Below are positions 43,285 to 51,583 of a stretch of DNA of 64,000 nucleotides, one piece after another. The position numbers and the translations under genes are program-made. The DNA is from Sphingobium sp052327305. GTDB lineage: Bacteria > Pseudomonadota > Alphaproteobacteria > Sphingomonadales > Sphingomonadaceae. Every line of letters starts with the position of its first letter. Within the stretch, counting starts at the first letter, position 1. The stretch lies in the NCBI RefSeq assembly GCF_052327305.1, contig NZ_CP182486.1, positions 2,604,001 to 2,668,000 of the forward strand, written 5' to 3'. The notes beneath the pieces are model-generated. The model was not told where the DNA came from and did not search any database. It saw only the letters and a list, made by a program, of their open reading frames with translations.

Positions 43285-44342
43285 CGACGTTCGAACGCTA
43301 TTTGTCGCTTTGGGTCGCCCTTTGCATCCTGGTCGGCATCCTGGCGGGTCATCTGCTCCCTACATTCTTTGCGACCGTGGGTTCAGCTGAGATTGCCAAC
43401 GTCAACATACCGATCGCTGTACTGGTATGGCTGATGATCATTCCCATGCTGCTGAAGATCGACTTCGGCGCGCTTGGGAAGGTGCGTCGACACTGGCGTG
43501 GCGTCGGCGTGACGCTGTTCGTCAATTGGGCAGTGAAGCCGTTTTCGATGGCGCTGCTGGCGACGCTATTCATTGGCTGGCTGTTCGCGCCGCTGCTGCC
43601 TGCGGGTCAGGCGACGTCCTACATAGCGGGGCTGATCCTGTTGGCCGCCGCGCCATGCACGGCAATGGTATTCGTATGGTCAAACCTGTGCGACGGCGAA
43701 CCGACCTATACGCTTAGCCAGGTTGCGCTGAACGACGTGCTGATGGTCGTGCTGTTCACCCCGTTGGTGGGGCTGTTGCTTGGGGTCGCGTCTATCACCG
43801 TACCGTGGTGTACGCTGTTGCTTTCGGTCGCGCTCTACATCGTCGTGCCCGTCATCATCGCGCAAGTCGTGCGCGGCGCCGTCTTGTCGAACGGTGGCCA
43901 GACCGCGCTGGATGCGCTGCTGTCGCGGCTGGGACCCGTATCACTGTTCGCCTTGCTCACCACGCTGGTCCTGCTGTTCGGTTTTCAGGGCGAACAGATC
44001 GTCGCGCAACCCCTGGTTATCGCATTGCTGGCCGTGCCTATCCTGATCCAGGTCTACCTGAACGCCGGGCTGGCCTATCTCCTGAACCGTGCAACGGGCG
44101 AGGCGCATTGCGTGGCGGGGCCATCTGCACTGATCGGGGCCAGCAACTTCTTCGAACTTGCCGTTGCCGCAGCCATCGGACTGTTCGGCCTTCAATCAGG
44201 CGCGGCGCTGGCAACCGTGGTCGGCGTGCTGATCGAAGTGCCAGTGATGCTGTCCGTCGTTGCCATCGTAAACCACACAAAGGGCTGGTATGAACGCGGT
44301 TCAGCCGTAGCCCGTATCCAGCAGAAAGCCTTGAGGCCATGA
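43281..44342 (+). CDS. acr3: Arsenite efflux permease of the Acr3 family
   Basis: A 353-residue membrane protein of about ten helices that exports arsenite by proton antiport. Family motifs are NVNIPIAVLVWLMIIPMLLKIDF, LAAAPCTAMVFVWSNLCDGEPTYTL (conserved Cys) and GPSALIGASNFFELAVAAAIGLFG (each in part). It overlaps arsR by four bases and arsC by four bases. Confidence 0.95.
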   Translation: MTTFERYLSLWVALCILVGILAGHLLPTFFATVGSAEIANVNIPIAVLVWLMIIPMLLKIDFGALGKVRRHWRGVGVTLFVNWAVKPFSMALLATLFIGWLFAPLLPAGQATSYIAGLILLAAAPCTAMVFVWSNLCDGEPTYTLSQVALNDVLMVVLFTPLVGLLLGVASITVPWCTLLLSVALYIVVPVIIAQVVRGAVLSNGGQTALDALLSRLGPVSLFALLTTLVLLFGFQGEQIVAQPLVIALLAVPILIQVYLNAGLAYLLNRATGEAHCVAGPSALIGASNFFELAVAAAIGLFGLQSGAALATVVGVLIEVPVMLSVVAIVNHTKGWYERGSAVARIQQKALRP

Positions 44343-44746
44343 CTGACGCATTCCCTGTCACGATCTATCACAACCCGGATTGCGGCACGTCGCGCAATGC
44401 GCTGGCTATGATCCGGGCGGCCGGATATCACCCGACAGTCATCGACTATCGCACGATCGGCTGGACCCGGCCGCAGCTTGAAGAGCTGTTCGCGGCGATG
44501 AGTGCCACGCCCCGCGAGGCCATGCGCGAAAAGGGAACGCCAGCTGCGGAACTGGGCCTGCTGGAGGGCGCATCTGACGAAGCAATCATTGCGGCGATGC
44601 TGGAATACCCGATCCTCGTAAACCGGCCGATCGTCGTCACGCCGAAGGGCACCCGACTGTGCCGGCCATCGGAAGTGGTGCTGAACCTGCTGGAAAATCG
44701 CCCGACAAGCTTCACAAAGGAAGACGGGGAAGTCGTTACGCTTTGA
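44339..44746 (+). CDS. arsC: Arsenate reductase (glutaredoxin-coupled ArsC)
   Basis: A 135-residue reductase that turns arsenate into arsenite for Acr3. The catalytic Cys is in YHNPDCGTSRNALAM near residue 15, and the arsenate-binding Arg in ILVNRPIVVTPKGTRLCRP near 94-105 matches the ArsC/Spx family. It is the last gene of the operon, 51 bases from the 3' end of tRNA-Pro. Confidence 0.93.
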   Translation: MTDAFPVTIYHNPDCGTSRNALAMIRAAGYHPTVIDYRTIGWTRPQLEELFAAMSATPREAMREKGTPAAELGLLEGASDEAIIAAMLEYPILVNRPIVVTPKGTRLCRPSEVVLNLLENRPTSFTKEDGEVVTL

Positions 44747-44797
44747 CCGCCCCTTGCCGCGCTCCATCGCGATCCGCAGATGTGGCAGGCTTTAAAT

Positions 44798-44874
44798 TGG
44801 TCGGGACGAGAGGATTCGAACCTCCGACCCCCACACCCCCAGTGTGATGCGCTACCAGGCTGCGCTACGTCCCG
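44798..44874 (-). tRNA. tRNA-Pro (anticodon GGG)
   Basis: On the minus strand, a 77-base cloverleaf: acceptor CGGGACG with CGTCCCG, D arm GCGCAGCCTGGTAGCGC, anticodon loop CTGGGGG giving GGG, T arm GGAGGTTCGAATCCTC, discriminator A and encoded CCA. It reads CCC. Its 3' end faces the ars operon. Confidence 0.95.
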
Positions 44875-45131
44875 ACCGGAGCGGCGCATGTAGGCGGATG
44901 GCGCTGGCGATGCAAGCGGGTTGGTGAAGGGAAAGACAAGCGTGCGGGAATGTGCCCAGAGAGGCGCATGCACGCTGCCGGGCGCGTGCCTCTCCCACGT
45001 CCAATCCGGTTGCGTGGGATCATGCGATATGTTAGCCGCCCGCGCTTGAACCGGGCGTTTCGCGCCCGGCGTGCCGCCCCGGTTTCTGCCCGGAGACGGC
45101 CCGACGCCCCAAGGATCATCCAAGGACCGCC
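44875..45131. other. Intergenic region between tRNA-Pro and yajC
   Basis: A stretch of 257 bases without a gene. It holds the promoters of tRNA-Pro (minus) and of yajC-secDF (plus). A GC-rich inverted pair CCGGGCG-TTTCG-CGCCCGG (about 45053-45071) lies about 60 bases before yajC and could fold in its leader RNA. Confidence 0.4.
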
Positions 45132-45476
45132 ATGTTCATTCCTTCCGCTTTCGCACAGGCCGCTCCGGCGGCATCCGCCGGTTCCTCGACAGCGGCGATG
45201 TTCGTGCAGGTCGCTCCGCTGCTGCTCATCTTCGTGGTGTTCTACTTCCTGCTCATCCGCCCGCAGCAGACGCAGATGAAGAAGCACCGCGCGAAGCTGG
45301 CCGCCGTGAAGAAGGGCGACCAGGTGGTGACCGGCGGCGGCCTGATCGGCAAGGTGACGCGTGTGGACGAGACCTATGTCGACGTGGACCTGGGCGCCAA
45401 CATGAAGGTGAAGGCGCTCAAGGCGACGCTCTCCGACGTGATCGACCCGACCACCGCCAAACCCGCGAACGACTGA
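45132..45476 (+). CDS. yajC: Preprotein translocase subunit YajC
   Basis: A 114-residue inner-membrane protein that works with SecDF. One helix (VAPLLLIFVVFYFLLIRPQQ) starts near residue 29, followed by KGDQVVTGGGLIGKVTRVDE, the usual cytoplasmic beta-domain. The ATG at 45132 follows CCAAGGACCGCC. The 257 bases upstream hold the promoter but no gene. Confidence 0.95.
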   Translation: MFIPSAFAQAAPAASAGSSTAAMFVQVAPLLLIFVVFYFLLIRPQQTQMKKHRAKLAAVKKGDQVVTGGGLIGKVTRVDETYVDVDLGANMKVKALKATLSDVIDPTTAKPAND

Positions 45477-45486
45477 GCCCCACCCC

Positions 45487-48063
45487 ATGCTGACGTTCCC
45501 CCGCTGGAAGATCATCGGCATCATCCTGCCGCTGCTGCTTGGCGTGCTCTGCGCCATCCCCACCTTCGTGCCCGAAAGCGCCACACGGGGCCTGCCCGCC
45601 GCGCTGCAGCCGCGCGTGAATCTGGGCCTCGATCTTTCCGGCGGCAGCCATCTGCTGCTGGAGGCAAGCACTGCGGACGTGGCGCGCCAGAGCCTGGTGC
45701 GCATGGAAGAGCAGGTCCGCACCGAGCTGCGCCGGGGCGATCCGCGCATCGCGATCGGCGATATTTCCTCGCGGGGCGGGCGCCTCAGCTTCATGGTGCG
45801 TGATCCCGCTCAGCTCGATGCGGCAGTGGAGCGCATCCGCCCGCTGACGCAGGGCGCGGGCATGACCGGCCAGCGCGACTTCAATGTGGAAGTGCGCGAC
45901 GGCAACACCGTGATCGTGACGCCGACGCAGGCGGGCATCGACAACTCCATCAAGAGCACGATGGCAGTGGCGACCGAGGTGATCCGCAAGCGCATCGACG
46001 AGATGGGCACGCGTGAGCCGAACATTCAGCAGCAGGGCGCCAACCGCATCGTGGTGCAGGTGCCGGGCCTGCAGGATCCCTCCGCTCTTAAGGCGCTGCT
46101 CCGCCAGACCGCCAAGCTGGAGTTCAAGCTGGTCGACACGACCGCGAACCCGGCGGACCTCGCCAAGGGCATCGCGCCGATCGGCAGCGAAATCGTGCCC
46201 TATCCGGACAATCCCGGCGGCATCCCCGTGATCGCGGTCAAGCGGCAGGTGATGGTTTCGGGTGAGGAACTGGCCGACGCGCAGCAGAGCTACGAGCAGA
46301 AGACCAACGCGCCGGTCGTCACCATCCGTTTCAATGGCTCGGGCGCCAACAAGTTCGCGCGGGTGACGCAGCAGAACGTCAACAAGCCATTCGCCATGAT
46401 CCTGGACGGCAAAGTGCTCTCCGCGCCCAACATCAATGAGCCGATCCTGGGCGGCAGTGCGCAGATCGCCGGCAACTTCACGGTGGAGAGCGCCAACCAG
46501 CTCGCCATTGCCCTGCGCTCCGGCAACCTGCCGGTCGATCTGACCGTGGTGGAAGAGCGGACCGTGGGGCCGGGGCTGGGCGCCGACTCGATCCGCGCTG
46601 GGCTTACTGCTTCCATCATCGCGGTGGTCGCCGTCGCGATCTTCATGCTGGCGACCTATGGCCGTTTCGGTGTTTACGCGAACATCGCTGTGACCATCAA
46701 CGTGTTGGTCATTCTGGGCGTGATGGCACTGCTGGGCGCGACGCTGACGCTGCCGGGCATTGCCGGCTTCGTGCTAACCATCGGCACGGCAGTCGACGCC
46801 AACGTGCTGATTTACGAGCGCATACGAGAAGAGCGCAGGCGCGGGCGCAGCGTCGTCCAGGCCGTCGAGTTTGGCTACAAGGAAGCCAGCCGCACCATCT
46901 TCGAGGCGAACGTGACCCACGCGATCGCCGGCGGCATCATGCTCGCGCTGGGCTCCGGCCCGGTGAAGGGCTTCGCAATCGTGCTGCTCATCGGCATCGC
47001 GACCAGCGTGTTCACTGCCGTCACCTTCACGCGCTTGCTCGCCGCGCGCTGGCTGCGCAAGGACCGGCCGACCGATATCAAGATGGGCTTCCTGCGCATC
47101 GTGCCGGACAACACGAACATCGGCTTCGTGGCGATCCGCAAATGGGCGTTCGCGCTCACGGCGCTGCTCACTGTGCTGGCGGTGGGTGCGACGGCGCATA
47201 AGGGCCTCAACATGGGCGTCGATTTCGTCGGCGGCCTGATGATCGAGGCGAAGTTCAAGGAGCCGGTCGATACCGACAAGGTGCGATCGACCATCGCGCG
47301 GCTGAACGTAGGCGAAAGCTCGCTCCAGCAGTTCGGCGACGCCAACACTGTGCAGATCCGCCTGCCGCTGCCTGAGCAGGGCGGCGCGGGCGCATCCAAC
47401 GCCGTGGTGGAGAAGACGCGGGTCGCGATGACGAAGGAATTCCCCGGCGTCACCTTCTCGCGCTACGATACTGTCTCCGGCAAGGTCTCGGACGAGCTGA
47501 TCCAGAACGGTATTCTCGCCGTGGTGCTCGCCGTGGTCGGCATCGCGATCTTCTCCTGGCTGCGCTATGAGTGGCAGTTCGGCGTGTCGACATTCGTCGC
47601 CATCGTCCACGACGTGCTGATGACGCTCGGTTTCTTCGCGATCACGCGGCTGGAGTTCGATCTCAACATCATCGCGGCGGTGCTGACGATCGTGGGCTAC
47701 TCGATCAACGACAAGATGGTAATCGATGACCGTATCCGCGAGAATATGCGCAAATACCGCAAGATGGACATGAAGTCGCTGATCGACCTCTCGGTCAACG
47801 AGACGCTGCCCCGCACAGTGATGACCTCCGTCACCATCATGCTGGCACTGGGCGCGCTGCTCATCTTCGGCGGCCATGTGTTGCGTGGCTTCACGGCGGC
47901 GATGATGCTGGGCATCGTGGTCGGCACCTACTCGTCCGTCTACGTCTCGTCCTCGCTGCTGATCTCGCTTGGCCTCAAGCCGAACCCGCAGGATCGCAAG
48001 GCGAGCAAGGGCGTCGCGGCTGGTGCGGAACGGGTGGGGCCGCGCACTGAGCCTCAGCCCTGA
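45487..48063 (+). CDS. secDF: Fused protein translocase subunit SecDF
   Basis: An 858-residue fusion of SecD and SecF, which pull preproteins across the inner membrane using the proton gradient. SecD part: NLGLDLSGGSHLLLEA near residue 41, the large periplasmic domain, and GTAVDANVLIYERIREE near 430. SecF part: GLNMGVDFVGGLMIEAKF near 574 and LTIVGYSINDKMVIDDRIREN near 735. Ten or more membrane helices are present. It follows yajC by ten bases. Confidence 0.95.
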   Translation: MLTFPRWKIIGIILPLLLGVLCAIPTFVPESATRGLPAALQPRVNLGLDLSGGSHLLLEASTADVARQSLVRMEEQVRTELRRGDPRIAIGDISSRGGRLSFMVRDPAQLDAAVERIRPLTQGAGMTGQRDFNVEVRDGNTVIVTPTQAGIDNSIKSTMAVATEVIRKRIDEMGTREPNIQQQGANRIVVQVPGLQDPSALKALLRQTAKLEFKLVDTTANPADLAKGIAPIGSEIVPYPDNPGGIPVIAVKRQVMVSGEELADAQQSYEQKTNAPVVTIRFNGSGANKFARVTQQNVNKPFAMILDGKVLSAPNINEPILGGSAQIAGNFTVESANQLAIALRSGNLPVDLTVVEERTVGPGLGADSIRAGLTASIIAVVAVAIFMLATYGRFGVYANIAVTINVLVILGVMALLGATLTLPGIAGFVLTIGTAVDANVLIYERIREERRRGRSVVQAVEFGYKEASRTIFEANVTHAIAGGIMLALGSGPVKGFAIVLLIGIATSVFTAVTFTRLLAARWLRKDRPTDIKMGFLRIVPDNTNIGFVAIRKWAFALTALLTVLAVGATAHKGLNMGVDFVGGLMIEAKFKEPVDTDKVRSTIARLNVGESSLQQFGDANTVQIRLPLPEQGGAGASNAVVEKTRVAMTKEFPGVTFSRYDTVSGKVSDELIQNGILAVVLAVVGIAIFSWLRYEWQFGVSTFVAIVHDVLMTLGFFAITRLEFDLNIIAAVLTIVGYSINDKMVIDDRIRENMRKYRKMDMKSLIDLSVNETLPRTVMTSVTIMLALGALLIFGGHVLRGFTAAMMLGIVVGTYSSVYVSSSLLISLGLKPNPQDRKASKGVAAGAERVGPRTEPQP

Positions 48064-48072
48064 CATGAGCCG

Positions 48073-48195
48073 CAATTCAGGTGATGCCGGGTTGCAAAGG
48101 ACAAATTTCTGCGCTTCCGGTGCTCACGTACCTTTAAGTACGCTGCGCGCCGGTTCTCGAAAGTTGTCCCTTTCGCCTCGGCCTGACCTGAATTG
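48073..48195. repeat. Long imperfect inverted repeat between secDF and the next gene
   Basis: The ten-base outer arms CAATTCAGGT (48073-48082) and ACCTGAATTG (48186-48195) are exact complements. Inside, AAAGGACAA pairs with TTGTCCCTTT (one bulge), CCGG with CCGG, and CGTAC (48127-48131) with GTACG (48138-48142). The RNA would form one long hairpin just after the secDF stop. It could be a REP-like intergenic element or a transcript-end stabiliser. Confidence 0.65.
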
Positions 48196-48218
48196 AGGTT
48201 CATTTGGATGGGACTCTG

Positions 48219-48599
48219 ATGGAACTGCGCCGTGAGGACATATCGGGCGGCCCGATCATCACCGGCTTTTCCGGCACGGGGTTCAAGGTGCGCGAGACGC
48301 TGTATCCGCGCGGGCTGATGCTGACCCCCGAGGCCGCGATCGACTGGAACGCGCCAGCCAGTGTCGAGGGGATCGACCTTGCGATGCTCGTGCCGGTGCT
48401 GGCGAGCGATCCGCATCCTGAGTTCCTGTTACTGGGCACGGGCGCGCGCCTCGTCCAGCCGCCGCGCGCTCTGGTGCGGGAGATCGAGGCGATGGGCATC
48501 GGCATCGAGGCAATGGACAGCCGCGCGGCAGCGCGGGCCTGGGGCGTGCTGCGCCAGGAAGACCGGCAGATCTGCGCCGCGCTGCTGCCGCTGGGATGA
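48219..48599 (+). CDS. Mth938-like domain protein (DUF498)
   Basis: A 126-residue protein of the Mth938/NDUFAF3 family: GFSGTGFKVRETLYPRGLMLTP and EFLLLGTGARLVQPPRALV are typical, as is the GIGIEAMDSRAAARAWGVL helix. The mitochondrial relative helps assemble complex I; the bacterial role is not established. The gene often follows secDF in alphaproteobacteria. A TTG at 48204 is a possible earlier start. The stop overlaps the next gene. Confidence 0.87.
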   Translation: MELRREDISGGPIITGFSGTGFKVRETLYPRGLMLTPEAAIDWNAPASVEGIDLAMLVPVLASDPHPEFLLLGTGARLVQPPRALVREIEAMGIGIEAMDSRAAARAWGVLRQEDRQICAALLPLG

Positions 48600-48994
48600 C
48601 GGGCATGGGCAGGCTCAGCGTCCACCATGTCGCGATCATCTGCTCCGACTATGCGCGCTCGCGGCGCTTCTATTCCGAGATACTCGGCTTCCCCATTCTT
48701 GCCGAAGCCTATCGCGAAGAGCGGGACAGCTGGAAATGCGATCTCGATGCCGGCAATGCGCGCATCGAATTGTTTTCCTTCGCCAGTCCGCCGGAGCGAC
48801 CCAGCTATCCCGAAGCGGCGGGACTGCGGCATCTGGCCTTTGCGTGCGCGGACATCGACGCGGAAGTGGCCCGGCTGAAGGAGCAGGGAATCTCGTGCGA
48901 GCCTGTCCGGATCGATCCCTATACCGGGATGAGGTTCACCTTCTTCGCGGACCCGGATGGGCTACCGCTGGAGCTTTACGAGGTCGCGAGCTGA
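48596..48994 (+). CDS. Glyoxalase-fold VOC protein (GloA2/YaeR-like)
   Basis: A 132-residue VOC-superfamily protein. SVHHVAIICSDYARSRRFYSEILGF opens the fold (in part), AGLRHLAFACADID starts its second half, and DPDGLPLELYEV closes with the expected metal Glu. Metal ligands H (HHVAI), H (RHLAF) and E (LELYE) are in the usual places. The SMU1112c/YaeR subgroup is suggested by the whole layout; substrate unknown. It begins with ATGA over the preceding stop. Confidence 0.87.
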   Translation: MTGMGRLSVHHVAIICSDYARSRRFYSEILGFPILAEAYREERDSWKCDLDAGNARIELFSFASPPERPSYPEAAGLRHLAFACADIDAEVARLKEQGISCEPVRIDPYTGMRFTFFADPDGLPLELYEVAS

Positions 48995-49047
48995 CACTGC
49001 GGAGACGGGTAGGCAGAGCCATGATCTGCATCAGCGACTTTATGGAC

Positions 49048-49461
49048 CTATACTGAGGCTGCGCTCCTGCATTTCATAGCGGTACGGCTGTGCCCTGCTT
49101 TTCGCGGCGGGATGTGCTTTATTGCCCAACCATCATTGTTTCTGACCTGAACGAACGGAGCGCTGCACGTTAGGGTGCTTGGAGCCGTTCCTCCTAAAAT
49201 GGTTTTCGCACCGCCCTCGCGGTGAAGCGTAAATCTGCAGAAATAGCCTTCGTCGTGGGTTCGACAATTGAGGCTTTTAATATGGAGCGTCGGTACTTCA
49301 GGCTCGCCAGCTTGATACCAAAGTGAGGCAAGCCAGTTACCGCTCCCGATCACGGCGTTGACGCCAAGGTCAGACCAAATTGCAGATCGGAGCTCCCCCG
49401 CTAAAGGCTCTAGCGGAGGAGTGAATGACGAGGCACCAAGCATTGCGAGAAGCGTCCACAT
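49048..49461 (-). CDS. Hypothetical protein, possibly exported
   Basis: A 137-residue protein with a short hydrophobic start (MWTLLAMLGASSF) that may be a weak signal peptide, and three well separated Cys (SLNCRTH, GYFCRFTL, TLTCSAPF) that could form disulfides. No family is recognised. Base composition is lower in GC than the neighbours, but length and codon pattern look like a true gene. It is convergent with the glyoxalase-fold gene. Confidence 0.55.
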   Translation of the reverse strand: MWTLLAMLGASSFTPPLEPLAGELRSAIWSDLGVNAVIGSGNWLASLWYQAGEPEVPTLHIKSLNCRTHDEGYFCRFTLHREGGAKTILGGTAPSTLTCSAPFVQVRNNDGWAIKHIPPRKAGHSRTAMKCRSAASV

Positions 49462-49549
49462 AGAAGCGACATTACATATTCATCGACCGCTTGCCATGAC
49501 CTCCCTCGATAGTTTGCTGCCCCTTTGCTCCGCTGTAGATCCGCGCTGT

Positions 49550-50113
49550 CTATAGAGCGCGAACGAGCGTGCGTGGCACGGCAATCCAGGCGGGGTCGCT
49601 GACGACCTGTTGGCGTGTGCCAGCGCCCAAGGGCAGCAGGTGCAGCTTGTCGCCATCCCGGCCGATGAGCCGTCCGAACAGGAAGCGACCGCCGGGGCGC
49701 GGCACCAGCACGTCCTTGTTGAGCGCAGTAGCGAACCAATCCCGCGAGAGCGGCGCGCACCAGAGCTCGTCGCCGGCGCGGTAATCGCCCATCGCGGCTG
49801 TCATGCGGATGCCCAGCGCGCCCTGCGGCACGGCCGGCGCGGCGAAGGCGAGCGTGCGGGTGGGCGCGGTCGCGCCATCCGGGCCGACGATCGCCGCCAC
49901 GGGAACGGAGCCGCTCTCCGGCAGATCGACCAGATCGCTCGCCTGCACGCCCAAAGCTGCGGCGATACGATTGAGCCACTTTACCGATACGGTTCGCGTA
50001 CCGGTTTCCAGCCGCCCGATGGTCTGGGCCGTGGTGGGCGGCTCGCAGCGAAGAGCGACGTCTTCCAGCGTGAGGCCCTTGGCGCGGCGGACATCACGGA
50101 TGCGCGTAATCAT
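49550..50113 (-). CDS. XRE-family repressor with S24-like C-terminal domain
   Basis: A 187-residue protein. The N-terminal helix-turn-helix is RIRDVRRAKGLTLEDVALRCEPPTTAQTIGRLETGTRTV (residues 4-42, in part), followed by a C-terminal part with the GALGIRMTAAMGDYRAGDELWCAP and GRFLFGRLIGRDGDKLHLLP strands that resemble the S24/LexA fold. The usual catalytic Ser after G-D-S-M is replaced by text reading GIRMTAAMGD, so self-cleavage is unlikely. The ATG at 50113 is taken over one at 50128, which is inside the operator region. Palindromic sites lie upstream and inside the gene. Confidence 0.88.
   Translation of the reverse strand: MITRIRDVRRAKGLTLEDVALRCEPPTTAQTIGRLETGTRTVSVKWLNRIAAALGVQASDLVDLPESGSVPVAAIVGPDGATAPTRTLAFAAPAVPQGALGIRMTAAMGDYRAGDELWCAPLSRDWFATALNKDVLVPRPGGRFLFGRLIGRDGDKLHLLPLGAGTRQQVVSDPAWIAVPRTLVRAL
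49983..49994. promoter_or_regulatory. Second copy of the XRE operator core, inside the repressor gene
   Basis: The 12-base ACCGATACGGTT here is identical to the core of the operator at 50129-50145 and keeps the inverted ACCG-ATA-CGGT pattern. It encodes part of the repressor's own helix-turn-helix region (TVSVK). Function as a binding site is inference. Confidence 0.4.
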
Positions 50114-50128
50114 CGGATGGTTCTCCAA

Positions 50129-50145
50129 ATAACCGATACGGTTAT
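50129..50145. promoter_or_regulatory. Palindromic operator between the XRE repressor and the DUF6456 gene
   Basis: ATAACCG and CGGTTAT are exact complements around ATA, 16 bases upstream of the repressor start and 63 bases before the divergent gene. This is the expected place for repressor self-control and for control of the DUF6456 gene. Confidence 0.6.
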
Positions 50146-50207
50146 CTCTTTCCTACAGGCTGAGCCATTTGGCAAGGGTCCGATCAAGGCTAAGCAGGGG
50201 AACACGG

Positions 50208-50666
50208 ATGGACAGGATTGTGGAGCGGATCATCGAAGGGCCGGATGGGAAAGCCATGCAGGTGATGATGAACCTCGCGGAATCGCCGGTGAGCTGGCTG
50301 TACGTGCGCGGGCGGATCAGCCGGCGGCAATATGATGCGGCCGAGGCACTGCGCCGTGACTGGGAGCGGGCGCAGATGGGCGCACGCGTAACGATGAACT
50401 GGGACAGTGCCGCCGCGCCATCGGGCACGCGCCGCGCGGTGCCGGGCGGTCCTTCGATTGGTGAGGGCCAGATGGCGGCGCGGGAGCGCCTGCAGGGCGC
50501 GATGGATATGGCGGGGCCGGGCCTTATCGATATTCTCTGGCGGGTCGCCTGCGCGGGCGAGAGTCTGGTTGCAGCGGAGCGGGCGCTCGACTGGCCAAGC
50601 CGCGCGGGCAAGCTGGTGCTCGGGTTCGCGCTCGACCGGGTGGCGGACTATTACCGGATCAGGTGA
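50208..50666 (+). CDS. DUF6456 domain protein
   Basis: A 152-residue protein of the DUF6456 type: ESPVSWLYVRGRISRRQYDAAEALRRDWERAQMG (in part), then GQMAARERLQGAMDMAGPGLIDILWRVAC and WPSRAGKLVLGFALDRVADYY. Known members have no assigned role. It is divergent from the XRE repressor over a shared 94-base region with the palindromic operator, so they are likely a regulator-target pair. Confidence 0.82.
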   Translation: MDRIVERIIEGPDGKAMQVMMNLAESPVSWLYVRGRISRRQYDAAEALRRDWERAQMGARVTMNWDSAAAPSGTRRAVPGGPSIGEGQMAARERLQGAMDMAGPGLIDILWRVACAGESLVAAERALDWPSRAGKLVLGFALDRVADYYRIR

Positions 50667-50765
50667 GGAGCAGTGTGGTGGTTTCAGTCCGTCGTGTGAC
50701 GGATAGTTTGGCATGAGCGAAAATGTTAGTTTCGCCCGGCGCATCGCTTTGGGGGAAGTGAGACT

Positions 50766-51578
50766 ATGCCATATCGTCACGCCTGGCTGTTTATCGTCAC
50801 GCTGATCTGCGCGACCATTTTCGCCTTCTGGCGCACCTATTTCAGCATTTTGCCCGAGGCGGCGATCGGCTTTCATATCCATGGGCTTACGGCGTCTCTG
50901 TGGTTGCTGCTGCTGCTCGCGCAGAGCTGGACGCCGCATCACGGCCGGATTGGGATGCATCGCGCCCTCGGTCGCGTGACCTTCGTTGCGGTGCCTCTGT
51001 TCGCGGCCGGCTCCATGGCGGTTATTCATTCTATGGCTGGGGGGACCGTGGGCGGCGATCCATTTTATGCCTTATGGGGCGCGCGGCTCGGCTTCATCGA
51101 CACGTTGGCATTAGGGGCGCTGCTCTATGCGGCGGGTATGGCGTTACGGCACCGACGCAATGTGCGGCTCCATGCGGGCTATATGCTATCCACCGCGCTG
51201 CCGCTCATCAGCCCCGTGTTCGGCCGGGTGTTCAACCGGACTATCCCCGGCCTCATCATTCACGGTCCGCAGGACTTTCCGGTGTTCGGTCTGGGCGCGC
51301 AATGCGGCAATGTGCTCGCCGCTATGATCGCGCTGTGGCTGTGGCGGCGTGATCCCCGGTTTGGCCGGCCATGGGCCGTTGCGCTGGGTGTAATCGCTGC
51401 GCAGATCGTGGGTTTCGAGACGCTGGCCCATAGTGCAGGCTGGAATGCGCTGTTCCTGACAGTGGGCACTCAGCCATTGCCTGTGCTGATGGCGTTCGGC
51501 GCTCTGGCCGGTGTCGTGGCAGTGTGGCTCGGCTGGCGTTTGCCGGAGGCGCGGGGCAGGCCAAAACAGGACGCCTGA
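50766..51578 (+). CDS. Multi-pass inner-membrane protein, family not recognised
   Basis: A 270-residue protein with about seven hydrophobic segments (AWLFIVTLICATIFAFW, ASLWLLLLLAQSW, VAVPLFAAGSMAVIH, FIDTLALGALLYAAGMAL, plus three more at the end). Several His lie near membrane boundaries (HIHG, TPHHGRIGMHRALGR, RLHAGYML), which could bind heme or metal. No family could be named. It is convergent with the NUDIX gene, five bases apart. Confidence 0.75.
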   Translation: MPYRHAWLFIVTLICATIFAFWRTYFSILPEAAIGFHIHGLTASLWLLLLLAQSWTPHHGRIGMHRALGRVTFVAVPLFAAGSMAVIHSMAGGTVGGDPFYALWGARLGFIDTLALGALLYAAGMALRHRRNVRLHAGYMLSTALPLISPVFGRVFNRTIPGLIIHGPQDFPVFGLGAQCGNVLAAMIALWLWRRDPRFGRPWAVALGVIAAQIVGFETLAHSAGWNALFLTVGTQPLPVLMAFGALAGVVAVWLGWRLPEARGRPKQDA

Positions 51579-51583
51579 TTAGG

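Noticed and set aside
42163..44797. Attachment-site repeat of the tRNA-Pro 3' end flanking the ars operon
   Set aside because: I looked for copies of the tRNA end sequence (TGGTCGGGACG) upstream of arsI and saw none.
44659..44847. Plus-strand frame ending VGTRGFEPPTPTPPV
   Set aside because: Antisense of tRNA-Pro.
46774..48075. Long minus-strand frame opposite secDF
   Set aside because: Mirror frame of a well-supported SecDF; no family text, His/Arg/Asp-rich composition typical of a shadow frame.
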